From assembly GCA_052244495.1 (NCBI GenBank), contig JBQPXH010000005.1: 64,000 bases of DNA; one strand, written 5' to 3'. Position numbers and translations under genes: made by a program. The notes beneath the pieces are model-generated. The model saw nothing but the letters and a program-made list of their open reading frames with translations, ran no database searches and was not told where the DNA came from. The DNA is from Cereibacter_A sp052244495 (GTDB lineage Bacteria > Pseudomonadota > Alphaproteobacteria > Rhodobacterales > Rhodobacteraceae). The stretch's first letter is position 1; each line of letters begins with the position of its first letter. Of the stretch, positions 17,584 through 26,539 are shown one piece after another.

Positions 17584-17949
17584 TCACCCGTTTCCGTTCC
17601 TGGCCATGGCCTCGTCGGGCTCTCCGAGCGGGCGCGGCCGCGCGACAGGCGGATCGGTCTGTGGCCGGCCGCTCCACGGCTGCGGATACTCCAGCCACTT
17701 CTGGATGAAGTTCCACGATTGCAGGTAGCCGTCATGCGGCAGCGTGCAACTCGAACAGTCCTTGCGCACAAGACCGTGACGGTCGGTATAGGTCTGATAG
17801 GGGCCGGGGCATTGGTAAGCGATCAGAGGGCAGTAGCAGAAGAGGCAGTTGAACGCGCGCTTCACGCCGGGGTGGCAGGGCAGGAAGGGGCAGTCGCGAT
17901 TTGTGAACCCCTTGAAGGCCTCGTTCAGCGTGGTGTCCTTGGGCTCCAT
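17584..17949 (-). CDS. Cysteine-rich small-domain protein of cobalamin loci
   Basis: A 121-residue soluble protein with eight Cys in its middle (DCPFLPC, NCLFCYC, YQC, DCSSC), the pattern of the 'cysteine-rich small domain' family that is often encoded within cobalamin gene clusters. The start at 17949 has GGAGAGG just upstream; the frame is open further but without family likeness. The Cys spacing suggests metal or Fe-S binding. It is transcribed towards cobB and away from the second riboswitch. The biochemical role is unknown. Confidence 0.8.
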   Translation of the reverse strand: MEPKDTTLNEAFKGFTNRDCPFLPCHPGVKRAFNCLFCYCPLIAYQCPGPYQTYTDRHGLVRKDCSSCTLPHDGYLQSWNFIQKWLEYPQPWSGRPQTDPPVARPRPLGEPDEAMARNGNG

Positions 17950-18306
17950 TGCCTCTCCTTCGATAGCGGGTCCGGAGGGCATCGGGGCGCCGTTCCCGGC
18001 GCGACGCCGGGTCCATGCCTCCGGGCCCGCCGGCCGGGTGGTGGTTCGGTCCGGCAGGTCTCCGGGCCCGCAGCTCGAACGCCTGCCCGCCCCGGGGGGG
18101 CAGCGGCATGGCAGAAGGCTCGCCGATCGCAGCTGCGGGGGCATCGCCGGACCCGGACCTGCTTCCCTTTTCGCCTGCGGGGGTCATCGCAGGCACCGAT
18201 CGTGTCTACAGCGTCGGGCAAGGAGCGCGGAAGAGTCAACGCCCGGGCCGCGCGGCAACATCGCTGTTGACAGGGTCTGCGGGACGGGGTTCAACGTCTG
18301 CGCCAT
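17950..18306. other. Divergent intergenic stretch
   Basis: No coding sequence is supported between the Cys-rich gene (minus) and the second riboswitch (plus). A TTGACA at about 18266-18271 could be the -35 element of the promoter that drives the riboswitch and the metal-transport operon. Confidence 0.45.
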
Positions 18307-18480
18307 CGGTTCTTCCGCAAGGAAGAGGAAAGAGGGAATGCGGTGAGGCCGAAGTGCCGACTCCGCGGCTGCCCCCGCAACTGTAAGCGGTGAGCGAAGG
18401 CCGGACATGCCACTGGGCGCTGCGCCCGGGAAGGTCGGCCAGAGCTGAGACCCGCGAGCCAGGAGACCTGCCGCTGGCGC
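18307..18480 (+). promoter_or_regulatory. Cobalamin (B12) riboswitch, second copy
   Basis: The leader carries AGAGGGAATGCGGTGAGG, CTGCCCCCGCAACTG, GCCACTGGGC and the B12 box GAGCCAGGAGACCTGCC (about 18456-18472), all typical of AdoCbl riboswitches. It precedes the five-gene metal-transport operon beginning at 18632, which is therefore expected to be cobalt- rather than nickel-regulated. Confidence 0.95.
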
Positions 18481-18631
18481 GCGAGGAGCGATCCCGCGCC
18501 TTCCACCGGACGCCGGGGTGCGCGTCTGGCGCGGGAAACGGCGCAGGAACACGCGACCGCGCCCCGTGCCATGGGTCCCCTCCGTCCTTTCGCACGACCG
18601 CCCGCAGGATAGGGCCGGAGAGGGGACGACG

Positions 18632-19417
18632 ATGAAACTCCGTCACGCAATGCTTGCTGCGGGCCTCATGATGCCTGCCGCCGCCGAGGCGCATTTCCAG
18701 CTGATCTATGCCGAGACGCCGCTGATCGAGGCACCGGGCGATGTGCCGGTGAAGCTCGTTTTCTGGCATCCGTTCGAGAACGGACATGTGATGGACATGG
18801 GCAGGCCGCAGGCGTTCTACGCGGTCAGCCGCGGGCAAAGGATCGACCTCTCCCAAAGCCTCAGGCCCTTCACCTTCGCGGGCGTCTCCAACGCGGCGCA
18901 GGCCTTTGATGCAATGGTGCCGGTGACGAAGGCGGGCGATTACGTGCTGGTGGTCGAGGCCGCACCCTATCTGGAGCCGTCCGAGGACATCTACATCCAG
19001 CAGTACGCCAAGGTCTACCTGAACCGCATGCAACTGCCGACGGACTGGACCGAGCCGCAGGGGTTGCCAACCGAGATCCTGCCTCTGGTCAAGCCCTACA
19101 ACGTCATCGCCGGCTCGACCTTCACCGGGCGCGTCCTGTCCGAGGGCGAGCCGGTGGCCGCCGCGGTGATCGAGGTGGAATACATGGCGGCGGAACCCGA
19201 TGCGGTGGCGAACGCCCCGAGGACCCCCACGGCCCGGCCGATGCCCGGCGGTGCCGTGGTCGCGATCTCGGACGACGCCGGCTATTTCACCTTCGGCATT
19301 CCCACGGCCGGATGGTGGGGCTTCGCCGCGCTCGGAACCGGGCCGGTGAAGGAGCACGCGGGCAAGGAGCTGAGTCAGGACGCGGTGATCTGGGTCCGCG
19401 CCTGGGATCTGGAGTAG
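18632..19417 (+). CDS. DUF4198/NikK-like periplasmic component of a cobalt/nickel ECF system
   Basis: A 261-residue protein with a signal peptide (cleavage probably after AAAEA, giving a mature start HFQLIYAE). It is beta-rich, with an HFQ near the mature N-terminus, WHPFENGHV and a C-terminal GYFTFGIPTAGWWGFAAL segment typical of DUF4198/NikK proteins. The N-terminal His of the mature protein may bind metal. It is the first gene after the second B12 riboswitch; GGAGAGGGG precedes the start. Family members assist CbiM/NikM permeases in place of CbiN. Confidence 0.8.
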   Translation: MKLRHAMLAAGLMMPAAAEAHFQLIYAETPLIEAPGDVPVKLVFWHPFENGHVMDMGRPQAFYAVSRGQRIDLSQSLRPFTFAGVSNAAQAFDAMVPVTKAGDYVLVVEAAPYLEPSEDIYIQQYAKVYLNRMQLPTDWTEPQGLPTEILPLVKPYNVIAGSTFTGRVLSEGEPVAAAVIEVEYMAAEPDAVANAPRTPTARPMPGGAVVAISDDAGYFTFGIPTAGWWGFAALGTGPVKEHAGKELSQDAVIWVRAWDLE

Positions 19418-19421
19418 GCCG

Positions 19422-20033
19422 ATGCACATCGTCGATGGCGCGCTTTCGGGTCCCGTGGTCGTTGCGGGCGCGGTGCTGGCCGCGGCCGGCGTCGGGCAGG
19501 GGCTGCGTCACCTGCCTGTCGAAAAGATACCCGTGGCGGGTATGCTGTCGGCGACCTTCTTCGTCGCCTCTCTGGTGCATGTGCCCATCGGGCCGTCGTC
19601 GGTCCACCTGATCCTGAACGGGCTCGCGGGGTTGGTGCTCGGCTGGGCGGCGTTTCCGGCATTGTTCGTGGGCCTCCTGCTGCAGGCGGTTTTCTTCGGC
19701 TTCGGTGGTGTCACGGTGCTGGGGGTGAATACGCTCAACATCGCGGCTCCGGCGGTTCTGGCGGGAATGCTCTGCCGCCGCGGTCTTGCCGGCCCGCCCG
19801 CCATGGCCGCGATCTCGGGTGCGGTGGGCGGCGCGCTCGCCATCGCACTGACGGCGGTGTGCGTCGGCGCAGCACTCGCGCTGTCCGGCGAGCAATTCCT
19901 TCCTGCGGCCAAGCTCGTCTTTCTGACCCACATTCCGGTCATGGCGGTCGAGGCGGCCATCACCGGCGCGGCCGTGTCGCTGATCCGGCAGGTGAAGCCG
20001 GAGCTCTTCTCGGTCATGGAGGCCGCCAGATGA
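19422..20033 (+). CDS. cbiM: CbiM cobalt/nickel ECF permease (S component)
   Basis: A 203-residue integral membrane protein with about six segments. It starts MHIVDGAL, where the N-terminal amine and His2 form the metal site together with His in the SLVHVPIGPSSVHLILNG region. It lies four bases after the NikK-like gene, and its stop overlaps the NikL-like start (ATGA). The B12 riboswitch ahead of the operon argues for cobalt. It is distinct from the longer stand-alone CbiM-like protein at 15178. Confidence 0.92.
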   Translation: MHIVDGALSGPVVVAGAVLAAAGVGQGLRHLPVEKIPVAGMLSATFFVASLVHVPIGPSSVHLILNGLAGLVLGWAAFPALFVGLLLQAVFFGFGGVTVLGVNTLNIAAPAVLAGMLCRRGLAGPPAMAAISGAVGGALAIALTAVCVGAALALSGEQFLPAAKLVFLTHIPVMAVEAAITGAAVSLIRQVKPELFSVMEAAR

Positions 20034-20608
20034 AAGTCCTGCTCGCGCTGATCCTGATGCTGGCGCCCCTGCCGGCCATGGCGCACAAGGTGATCGCGTC
20101 GGTCTATCCGGCAGGCGCGTCAATCGAGGGAGAGGTCGGCTTCTCCAACGGCGACATGGCGGCCAACCAGACGGTGACGGTGTCCGATCCGGCAGGGCGC
20201 AGTCTCGGCGAGACCGTAACCGACGCGGCAGGCGCCTTCAGCTTCGCGCCCTCCGAGCCGGTGGCACATGTGTTTCACGCGGATCTCGGCGCGGGCCATG
20301 TCGCGGAAACCGTGATGAGCGAGGAAGATGTGGCCGCAGTGCTCGGACGTGCGGTGCCTGCCGCACCTCCGGCGGCCGTGTCCGCGGCCGCTCCCGCCAA
20401 GGAGCGGGCGCCTGCGGACGGCCTCTCTGCCGAGACGCGCGAGGAAGTTGCCGCGATGCTGCGAGCCGAGCTGCGCCCGCTGCGGCAGGAGATTGCAGCC
20501 TACAGGGAGAAGAACGACTTCCAGACCATACTCGGCGGTCTCGGCTGGATCGCCGGGCTGTTCGGGCTCGGCTTCTACCTCGCTGCCCGTCGCCGGATGG
20601 CGGGCTGA
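20030..20608 (+). CDS. NikL/CbiL-like accessory component of the ECF metal transporter
   Basis: A 192-residue protein with a signal sequence ending in AMAHKVIA, a periplasmic beta-sandwich carrying DPAGRSLGETVTDAAGAFSF (carboxypeptidase-regulatory-like), an Ala/Pro linker, a helical part (REEVAAMLRAELRPLRQEI) and one C-terminal membrane helix (TILGGLGWIAGLFGLGFYLA). The layout matches NikL, which replaces CbiN in some systems. It overlaps cbiM by four bases and precedes cbiQ by three. The predicted mature N-terminal His may deliver or bind metal. Confidence 0.8.
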   Translation: MKVLLALILMLAPLPAMAHKVIASVYPAGASIEGEVGFSNGDMAANQTVTVSDPAGRSLGETVTDAAGAFSFAPSEPVAHVFHADLGAGHVAETVMSEEDVAAVLGRAVPAAPPAAVSAAAPAKERAPADGLSAETREEVAAMLRAELRPLRQEIAAYREKNDFQTILGGLGWIAGLFGLGFYLAARRRMAG

Positions 20609-20611
20609 GGC

Positions 20612-21388
20612 TTGAGCCACCTCCTTCCCGCCGATGTATCCGAGCCACTCCCGGACGGGGGCGCCCTGCGCCGGATCGATCCGCGGGCGCGCCTCGTCGC
20701 GGCCGCGGGCTTCGCCTTGGCCGCTGTGGCACTCTCGACGCTGACCGGTCTCGTTCTCGCGCTCGGCCTGGCGCTGGCCCTGCTGGTGGCTAGCCGCCTT
20801 CCGGTCGCGCCGACGCTGAAGCGCATGGCGATGATGGACGGGTTCATCGTCTTCATGCTGGCGCTTCTGCCCTTCACCGTGCCGGGGACGGCGGCCTTTA
20901 CGCTCTGGGGATTTCCGGCCAGCTGGCAGGGGCTACGGCAGGCCGTGGCCATCGCGCTGACGGCCAATGCGGTCATCCTCGCGCTGATGGTGCTGGCCGG
21001 CACGCTGGAGCCTGCGATCCTCGGCCATGCGCTCGCGAGGCTGGGGGTGCCCGAGCGGCTGGTGCATCTGCTCCTCTTCACTGTCCGCTACATCGAGGTG
21101 CTGGCCGAGGAATACCAGCGCCTGCGCCTCGCCATGCGGGCGCGCGGCTTCCGGCCCCGCACCGACCGGCATACGGTGACGAGCCTCGGCCATCTCGTCG
21201 GAATGATGCTCGTGCGCGCGCTGGAGCGGTCCGAGCGCGTCCTCGCCGCCATGCGGTGCCGCGGATTCACCGGGCGCCTGCCGCTGATCGACCGTCTGGC
21301 ATGGCGCCCGTCCGATACCGCGTTCCTGGTCGGGCTGGCCATGGTGCTCCTTGCCCTCCTGCTGCTGGATCTGCGCCTTGCTGATTGA
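20612..21388 (+). CDS. cbiQ: CbiQ transmembrane (T) component of the ECF cobalt transporter
   Basis: A 258-residue membrane protein with a TTG start three bases after the NikL-like stop. After a cytoplasmic start (RRIDPRARL, typical of CbiQ) come paired hydrophobic helices. The two coupling motifs are present: AMRARGFRP at about residues 170-180 and AMRCRGFTG near 215-222, the Ala-Arg-Gly signatures that dock on the ATPase. It couples ATP hydrolysis by CbiO to uptake through CbiM. Confidence 0.9.
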   Translation: MSHLLPADVSEPLPDGGALRRIDPRARLVAAAGFALAAVALSTLTGLVLALGLALALLVASRLPVAPTLKRMAMMDGFIVFMLALLPFTVPGTAAFTLWGFPASWQGLRQAVAIALTANAVILALMVLAGTLEPAILGHALARLGVPERLVHLLLFTVRYIEVLAEEYQRLRLAMRARGFRPRTDRHTVTSLGHLVGMMLVRALERSERVLAAMRCRGFTGRLPLIDRLAWRPSDTAFLVGLAMVLLALLLLDLRLAD

Positions 21389-22022
21389 ACTCTGCGACCT
21401 GCACTTCGCCTATCCGGGAGGCGCGCCCGTCCTGCGCGGCGCGACGCTGTCCCTCGCCGGGGGCGAGCGGCTGGCTGTCACCGGGCCGAACGGATCGGGC
21501 AAGTCGACACTCCTGCAACTGGCCGTCGGGTTGCTTCGCCCCGCGTCGGGCCGCGTCGTCGCCTTCGGGCAGGAGCGTCGGCACGAGGAGGAGTTTCACG
21601 AGGTGCGCCGTCGCGCCGGCCTCGTGTTCCAGGACGCCGACGACCAACTCTTCTGCCCCACGGTTGCCCAGGATGTGGCCTTCGGCCCGCTCAATCTCGG
21701 CCAGTCTCGGGCGGAGGCGCTTGCGACGGTGGACCGCGTGCTGGCGCGGCTCGGCATCGCGTATCTGCGCGACCGGGTGACCCACAGGCTGTCGGGGGGC
21801 GAGAAGCGGCTGGTGACGCTCGCCGCTGTCCTGGCGATGGAGCCCGAGGTGCTCCTGCTCGACGAGCCGACGACGGGTCTCGACCAGGCCAACGAAGAGC
21901 GGCTGACCGATCTGCTGGCAGGCCTGCCACAGGCGATGCTGTTCGTCAGCCACGACCGCAGCTTCCGCGGCCGGCTTGCTACCCGCGAGCTTCGGTTGCA
22001 CGAGGGGCGTCTGATTGCCTGA
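21378..22022 (+). CDS. cbiO: CbiO ATPase of the ECF cobalt transporter
   Basis: A 214-residue ABC ATPase. Walker A is GPNGSGKST at 36-44; then come a Q-loop (GLVFQDADDQLF), the signature LSGGEKR, Walker B with catalytic Glu (VLLLDEPTTGLD) and the switch His (LFVSHDR). A TTG start at 21378, overlapping the cbiQ stop, begins the conserved ELCDLHFAYPGG sequence; an ATG at 21351 would add nine unrelated residues. It closes the riboswitch-controlled operon and runs into the convergent AI-2E gene with only 11 bases between stops. Confidence 0.9.
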   Translation: MLIELCDLHFAYPGGAPVLRGATLSLAGGERLAVTGPNGSGKSTLLQLAVGLLRPASGRVVAFGQERRHEEEFHEVRRRAGLVFQDADDQLFCPTVAQDVAFGPLNLGQSRAEALATVDRVLARLGIAYLRDRVTHRLSGGEKRLVTLAAVLAMEPEVLLLDEPTTGLDQANEERLTDLLAGLPQAMLFVSHDRSFRGRLATRELRLHEGRLIA

Positions 22023-22033
22023 CGCCCGCCTCT

Positions 22034-23170
22034 TCAGCCGCGCCGCTCGAGGCTGGTGACGACCGGCCTGCCCGGAGTGTCATGCATCGGCACGGCCAGC
22101 CCTTCGCGCGAGAGGAGGATGGCGATGGAGCGCAGCGGCGCGATCTCGGCGCAGACGATCATCAGCGCCACCATGATGGGCACCGAGAGGAACATGCCCG
22201 GAATGCCCCAGACCGCGCCCCAGAAGGCGAGGCTGATGATGATGCCGAAGGAGGACAGCTGCAGTGCACGCCCCATCAGCATCGGATCGAGGATGTTGCC
22301 GCAGATGAACTGGATGGCGCCCACGGAGGCGAGCAGGGACAGCGCCGTCTTCACATCGACCGTCTGGACGAAGGCGACCAGCACGATCAGGAGGGTCGCG
22401 ACGATGGATCCTATGCTCGGAATGAAGTTCAGGACGAAGGTCAGCATCCCCAGCGGAGCGGCGAGATCCAGGCCGAAGGCCAGCGCGACCCCCCAGACCA
22501 GCAGGCCGGTCAGCGCGCTCACCAGCGTCTTGACGAGGAGATACCGGTTCACGCGGTGCATGATGGAATTCACGATCTCCTCGACCCTGCGCGCACGTTC
22601 CACATTGCCGATCAGGTTGAGCAGTTTCACCGGGAACCAGACCCTCTCGGCGAAGAGAAAGCCCACGAAGAGGATCACGAGCACCGTGGCCTGCATCAGC
22701 GCGCCCGCCTGCGCGGCCAGCGTCCGCAGATAGCCCGACACCTCCACCGCGCGGAGCGAGGAGAGCACGGCCTCTTCCGCATCCTTGCCCAGCCACGAGA
22801 AGACCGCCGCGACGGCGGCCGGAGCCTGCTCGCTGTAGTTCAGCGCCGTCACGAGGACGGTGTTGACTTGCGAGACGATGACCGCGGCGAGCGACAGAAG
22901 GACAGTGGCCAGCAGGAGCAACGCGAGACTGCTCGCAAGCCAGTTCGGGATCTTCACCGGACCGAAGCGGACTCGCCCGACGAGCGCGATCGCATCGCTT
23001 GTAAGGCTGAAGAGAATGACGGATACGGCGAGCGAGATCAGGATGAACTGCGCCTGCACGAGCAGGAACAGCACCACCGCAAAGGCGATGATGACCAGGG
23101 CGGCCGTCTGGACCCGCGAGATGAGGGAGCGGTCCTTCGGCGTGCCGGGAAGAGGGACGGGATCGGGCAT
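22034..23170 (-). CDS. AI-2E family (YdiK/PerM/TqsA-type) membrane protein
   Basis: A 378-residue protein with paired N-terminal helices (ALVIIAFAVVLFLLVQAQFILI), a central soluble part containing amphipathic helices, and a C-terminal group of four or five helices including LTFVLNFIPSIGSIVATLLIV, the signature PxxG-type motif of the family. Members are putative transporters; AI-2 export has been shown for only some, so I would not infer quorum sensing. Start 23170 is the best ATG by length; the ribosome site is weak. It lies alone between cbiO and the GGDEF gene. Confidence 0.85.
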   Translation of the reverse strand: MPDPVPLPGTPKDRSLISRVQTAALVIIAFAVVLFLLVQAQFILISLAVSVILFSLTSDAIALVGRVRFGPVKIPNWLASSLALLLLATVLLSLAAVIVSQVNTVLVTALNYSEQAPAAVAAVFSWLGKDAEEAVLSSLRAVEVSGYLRTLAAQAGALMQATVLVILFVGFLFAERVWFPVKLLNLIGNVERARRVEEIVNSIMHRVNRYLLVKTLVSALTGLLVWGVALAFGLDLAAPLGMLTFVLNFIPSIGSIVATLLIVLVAFVQTVDVKTALSLLASVGAIQFICGNILDPMLMGRALQLSSFGIIISLAFWGAVWGIPGMFLSVPIMVALMIVCAEIAPLRSIAILLSREGLAVPMHDTPGRPVVTSLERRG

Positions 23171-23486
23171 GGACAGTCCGTTGGGGAGGCTTCGATCCAC
23201 AATGGCGGTCCTCCGCCGGCGCGGCAACCGTCCAGCGGCCCGCCATCGCCGAAAGTGTTCCGCGTCATCGCCTTGCGAACCCGAAAGCCGCCACTGGCCC
23301 CGACTGCCCGCTTGTGCGCCGCCCGGCGCCGCCTCGCCAGCGACGGGCGCGCGGTTGTCTTTCTCTCGATCCGACAACGGCAAGTTGCACTTTACGAGCA
23401 GAGGAGAGTTGCATTAGCACAGCCGCAACCGTCCCGAGTTCACCATGCGGTTAGCCAGTCCACGATTCCCTGGAGAGACCAGCTTC

Positions 23487-24959
23487 ATGCCCGGACTGCC
23501 CAAGCCCATCGAGGATACCGCCTTCGACCTCGCCCCCATCTCGATGTGGATCGAGGACTTCAGCGAGGTCCGTGCGCTCTTCGACCAATGGAGGGCGGAC
23601 GGGATCACCGACCTCCGCGCCTTCCTCGAAGAGGATCTTGCACGCGTGGCCGCCTGTTCGCGCCGGATCCGTGTCGTGAAGGTCAACGCGCGCACGCTCC
23701 AACTCTACGAGGCGCGGGACCTCGATCATCTGGTCGCGAACCTCGGACTGGTGTTCCGTGACGAGATGCTTCAGAGCCACATCAACGAGCTTGCGCAGCT
23801 CTGGGCGGGTGAGACGAGCTTCTCCGGCACCGCGGTGAACTACTCGCTCGGCGGCAGGCGTCTCGACATCCAGCTGCGCGGGGCGGTGCTGCCCGGATCC
23901 GAACAGAGCCTCGAGCGCATCCTCCTCACCTGCGAGGACGTGACCGCCCGCGAGGAGGCCCGGAGACGCGAGTTGTTGAGCCGCCGCTATGCCGAGGGGA
24001 TCTTCGAGCATTCGCCGGTCTCGCTCTGGGTCGAGGATTTCAGCCAGATCCGCCAGCTCATGGAGAACCTGCGCTCGCGCGGGATCGTCGACCTGCGCGT
24101 CTTCACCGACGTGCACCCCGAATTCGTCCGGCAATGCATGGGCGAGATCCGGGTGATCGACGTCAACAACGCCACGCTCGAGATGTTCTGCGCACCGGAC
24201 AAGGCGACGCTGCTCAGCCGGCTCCGCGACGTGTTCCGCGACAACATGGAGCAGCATTTCCGCGAACAGCTGATCGATCTCTGGAACCATCACTACTACC
24301 ACAGCCGGGAAGTCGTGAACTATGCGCTCGACGGAACCGAACGCGCCGTCATCATGCACTTCGCCGTGTTGCCGGGACACGAGCACGATTGGTCGCTTGT
24401 GCAGGTCGCGCTGACCGACATCACCGCACGCAAGAAGGCCGAGGCCTATCTTGCCTATCTCGGCAAGCATGACGTGCTGACGGGCGTCAACAACCGTGCC
24501 TTCTACATCGACGAGCTGAACCGGCTCGAGCGGCAGAAGGTGCGGCCGGTCTCGGTCGTCATGCTCGACCTGAACGGGCTGAAGGCGGTCAATGACGAGC
24601 TGGGACATGATGCCGGAGATCAGCTTCTCCGGAGAATGGGCGAGGTGCTGAAGGAGGCCGTGGGCGAAACCTGTCACCCGGCGAGGATCGGTGGCGACGA
24701 ATTCGCCGTCGTCATGCCGCGGGCGGCCGAGGTGGAAGCCGAGGCGATGGTCGATGCGATCAGGCGCCTGCTGTCCGTGAACAACAAGTTCCACTTCGCA
24801 GTCCCGCTCTCGGTCTCGATCGGCCATGCGACCAGCATCGCCGGAGAAACGACCGAGGAACTGGTAAGGCGGGCCGATCAGCGGATGTACGAGGAAAAGC
24901 GCAAGTTCTACGCGGAGGCCGACCGCCGCGCTCCGGCCTCGGTGCTCACGGCGCGCTGA
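23487..24959 (+). CDS. PAS-PAS-GGDEF diguanylate cyclase
   Basis: A 490-residue cytoplasmic protein. Two tandem PAS-like domains (about 10-150 and 170-305) are clear duplicates: APISMWIEDFSEVRALF and SPVSLWVEDFSQIRQLM begin each. The GGDEF domain (about 325-475) has intact GGDEF at 402-406 in RIGGDEFAVVMP and the DLNGLKAVND metal site, so it should make c-di-GMP. No RxxD inhibitory site precedes GGDEF. There is no membrane segment. GGAGAG lies upstream of the ATG at 23487. It is a single gene with no EAL partner nearby. Confidence 0.9.
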   Translation: MPGLPKPIEDTAFDLAPISMWIEDFSEVRALFDQWRADGITDLRAFLEEDLARVAACSRRIRVVKVNARTLQLYEARDLDHLVANLGLVFRDEMLQSHINELAQLWAGETSFSGTAVNYSLGGRRLDIQLRGAVLPGSEQSLERILLTCEDVTAREEARRRELLSRRYAEGIFEHSPVSLWVEDFSQIRQLMENLRSRGIVDLRVFTDVHPEFVRQCMGEIRVIDVNNATLEMFCAPDKATLLSRLRDVFRDNMEQHFREQLIDLWNHHYYHSREVVNYALDGTERAVIMHFAVLPGHEHDWSLVQVALTDITARKKAEAYLAYLGKHDVLTGVNNRAFYIDELNRLERQKVRPVSVVMLDLNGLKAVNDELGHDAGDQLLRRMGEVLKEAVGETCHPARIGGDEFAVVMPRAAEVEAEAMVDAIRRLLSVNNKFHFAVPLSVSIGHATSIAGETTEELVRRADQRMYEEKRKFYAEADRRAPASVLTAR

Positions 24960-25017
24960 GATGCCCCGAGTGACGGCTACCCGCCTCTGCGGCCGGGCCG
25001 CTTGGCCGCCGTCGGCA

Positions 25018-26118
25018 TCAGATGCTGCCGGCGTGCGACGCTTCGGCCAGTGACCGGGGCAGCGGCCTGCGCCGAACCTCTGCCAGGATCCGCGCCAGTG
25101 CGCTGGTGTAGGCGTCCATTCCGTAGCACGAGACCATGATCTGACGCGCCGCCCGGCCCAGCCGTTCGCGCAGCGGCGCGTCCGAGAGCAGCCGCAGCAT
25201 GGCCGCCTTCAGTGCATCGGCATCCCCGGGCGGCACCAGAAGGCAGGTCTCGCCATCGCGGAAGAAGTCCGCCGGTGCCCGTGTGCGCGTCACGACAAGC
25301 GCCTTGCCCATGGCCATGGCCTCCATCGCCACCGCATAGCCGCTGGCATGCTCCACGTCCTCAAGCGGCAGAACCACCATTGACGCGCTCCGATAGAGAT
25401 CGCGGAGCTTCGTCATGGATCCCGCACTGCCCATCTGGCAGTTGCCCGGCAGTTCGACCATCGCCGCATCGGCGATCCAACTCGACCCCGAGGCGATGCG
25501 GAAGGTCGCCGGCACATCGGCCATGCAGGCCGCCAGGGTCGCATAGTCCCGTTGCGCCGCACCGGCGCTCAGGATCAATGGCGGCCCGGCCTGCGGTTGC
25601 TCGGCCGGGGTGAAAAAGGCGCAGTCGACCGGCACGCACAGTGTCCGGCAGCGCTGGGAAGGGATGCCGAAATCGTCCATCAGCCGGTGCCGGATCGGCT
25701 CGGAGAGCGGCAGGAAATGAATGTTCGGGTCGTGGCGCGCGAGCCGCGCCCAGATCCGGAATTTCCGGTTGACGAGGTAGTGCCCGTGCACGCCCACGAG
25801 AAGCGGCACCCGTTTCCCCCGCAGCCGCAGCGCGATCGCCACCGGCACGCCTATGTCCTCGGCCACGCAGAGGATCGCGTCGAAGTTCCCGGCCTCTTCG
25901 GCCACCGCCTCGGCCGGTCCGAACCGTTCCCCCAGCGCCCGACGGAGAAGGCGCGAGGCACCTGGTGCCGAATCCTTCGTGAAGAGGCGCGCCGACAGAC
26001 TCTGGAGATGCGTGAAATCGAGCGCGGGGTTCTCGCCGCATTCGATCCTTCTCTTGACGTCGGCGGGAACCGAACCGCTGACGACGCAGGCAAGGCGCGA
26101 GAAATCGGGTCTGTTCAT
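25018..26118 (-). CDS. Glycosyltransferase, GT4-like (GT-B fold)
   Basis: A 366-residue predicted glycosyltransferase. The C-terminal half has the GT4 nucleotide-sugar signature: VVLPLEDVEHASGYAVAMEAMAMGKALVVTRT, with the Glu-x7-Glu-like pattern, then DGETCLLVPPGDADAL. The N-terminal half contains the acceptor-side Rossmann fold (GVHGHYLVNRKF). No signal peptide. It is isolated from other polysaccharide genes, so acceptor and sugar are unknown. The start at 26118 is preferred over 26142 by family length only. Confidence 0.75.
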   Translation of the reverse strand: MNRPDFSRLACVVSGSVPADVKRRIECGENPALDFTHLQSLSARLFTKDSAPGASRLLRRALGERFGPAEAVAEEAGNFDAILCVAEDIGVPVAIALRLRGKRVPLLVGVHGHYLVNRKFRIWARLARHDPNIHFLPLSEPIRHRLMDDFGIPSQRCRTLCVPVDCAFFTPAEQPQAGPPLILSAGAAQRDYATLAACMADVPATFRIASGSSWIADAAMVELPGNCQMGSAGSMTKLRDLYRSASMVVLPLEDVEHASGYAVAMEAMAMGKALVVTRTRAPADFFRDGETCLLVPPGDADALKAAMLRLLSDAPLRERLGRAARQIMVSCYGMDAYTSALARILAEVRRRPLPRSLAEASHAGSI

Positions 26119-26496
26119 GGGATGGCCCCGGACATTGCGCATGAGCTTCCGTTGCTCCTCCGAGGGGTCTCGGTGGAACCTGTGGATTGCAGCTAAGGGT
26201 GAGCACGGGGCGGATTACGCCCCTTCATTCAAGGAACCGTCTTTGCGAGGCACGTCACCGCCAGGCGCGACCCCGTCGCTTCATCAGCACGAGACTTGTC
26301 ACTACGATCGGGAAGGTGAGGCGTCGCGAGCTGTCCTGCAAGGCGTCGAAAGGTTCAGACGGCCTTCCTGCGCGGAATGAAGCTCAGTCGGCGGGGCCAT
26401 GCACGCCAGTGGACCGGATATTCTCATCCGTGGTGCAAACGCAGGCAGTTCCATGACTGTCGGCATGGCCTCGCACGCCGCAGCCGTCGCTTCAGG
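26119..26496. other. Intergenic stretch
   Basis: Between the glycosyltransferase start and the bfr terminator I see no supported gene. Short frames on the plus strand have no family likeness. The glycosyltransferase promoter should lie here; no clear motif is visible. Confidence 0.5.
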
Positions 26497-26535
26497 CGAA
26501 GGGCAGCCGCCAGGTCCCCCGGCGGTTGCCCTTCG
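26497..26535 (-). terminator. Terminator hairpin of bfr
   Basis: CGAAGGGCAGCCGCC and GGCGGTTGCCCTTCG pair along about 15 bases with one mismatch around a loop of nine, starting five bases beyond the bfr stop on the minus strand. The stem is long and GC-rich. Confidence 0.7.
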
Positions 26536-26539
26536 TCGA

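Noticed and set aside
22034..23170. Autoinducer-2 exporter role for the AI-2E family protein
   Set aside because: Only a few members of this family have been tied to AI-2, and no lux/lsr gene is in the window, so I left the call at family level.
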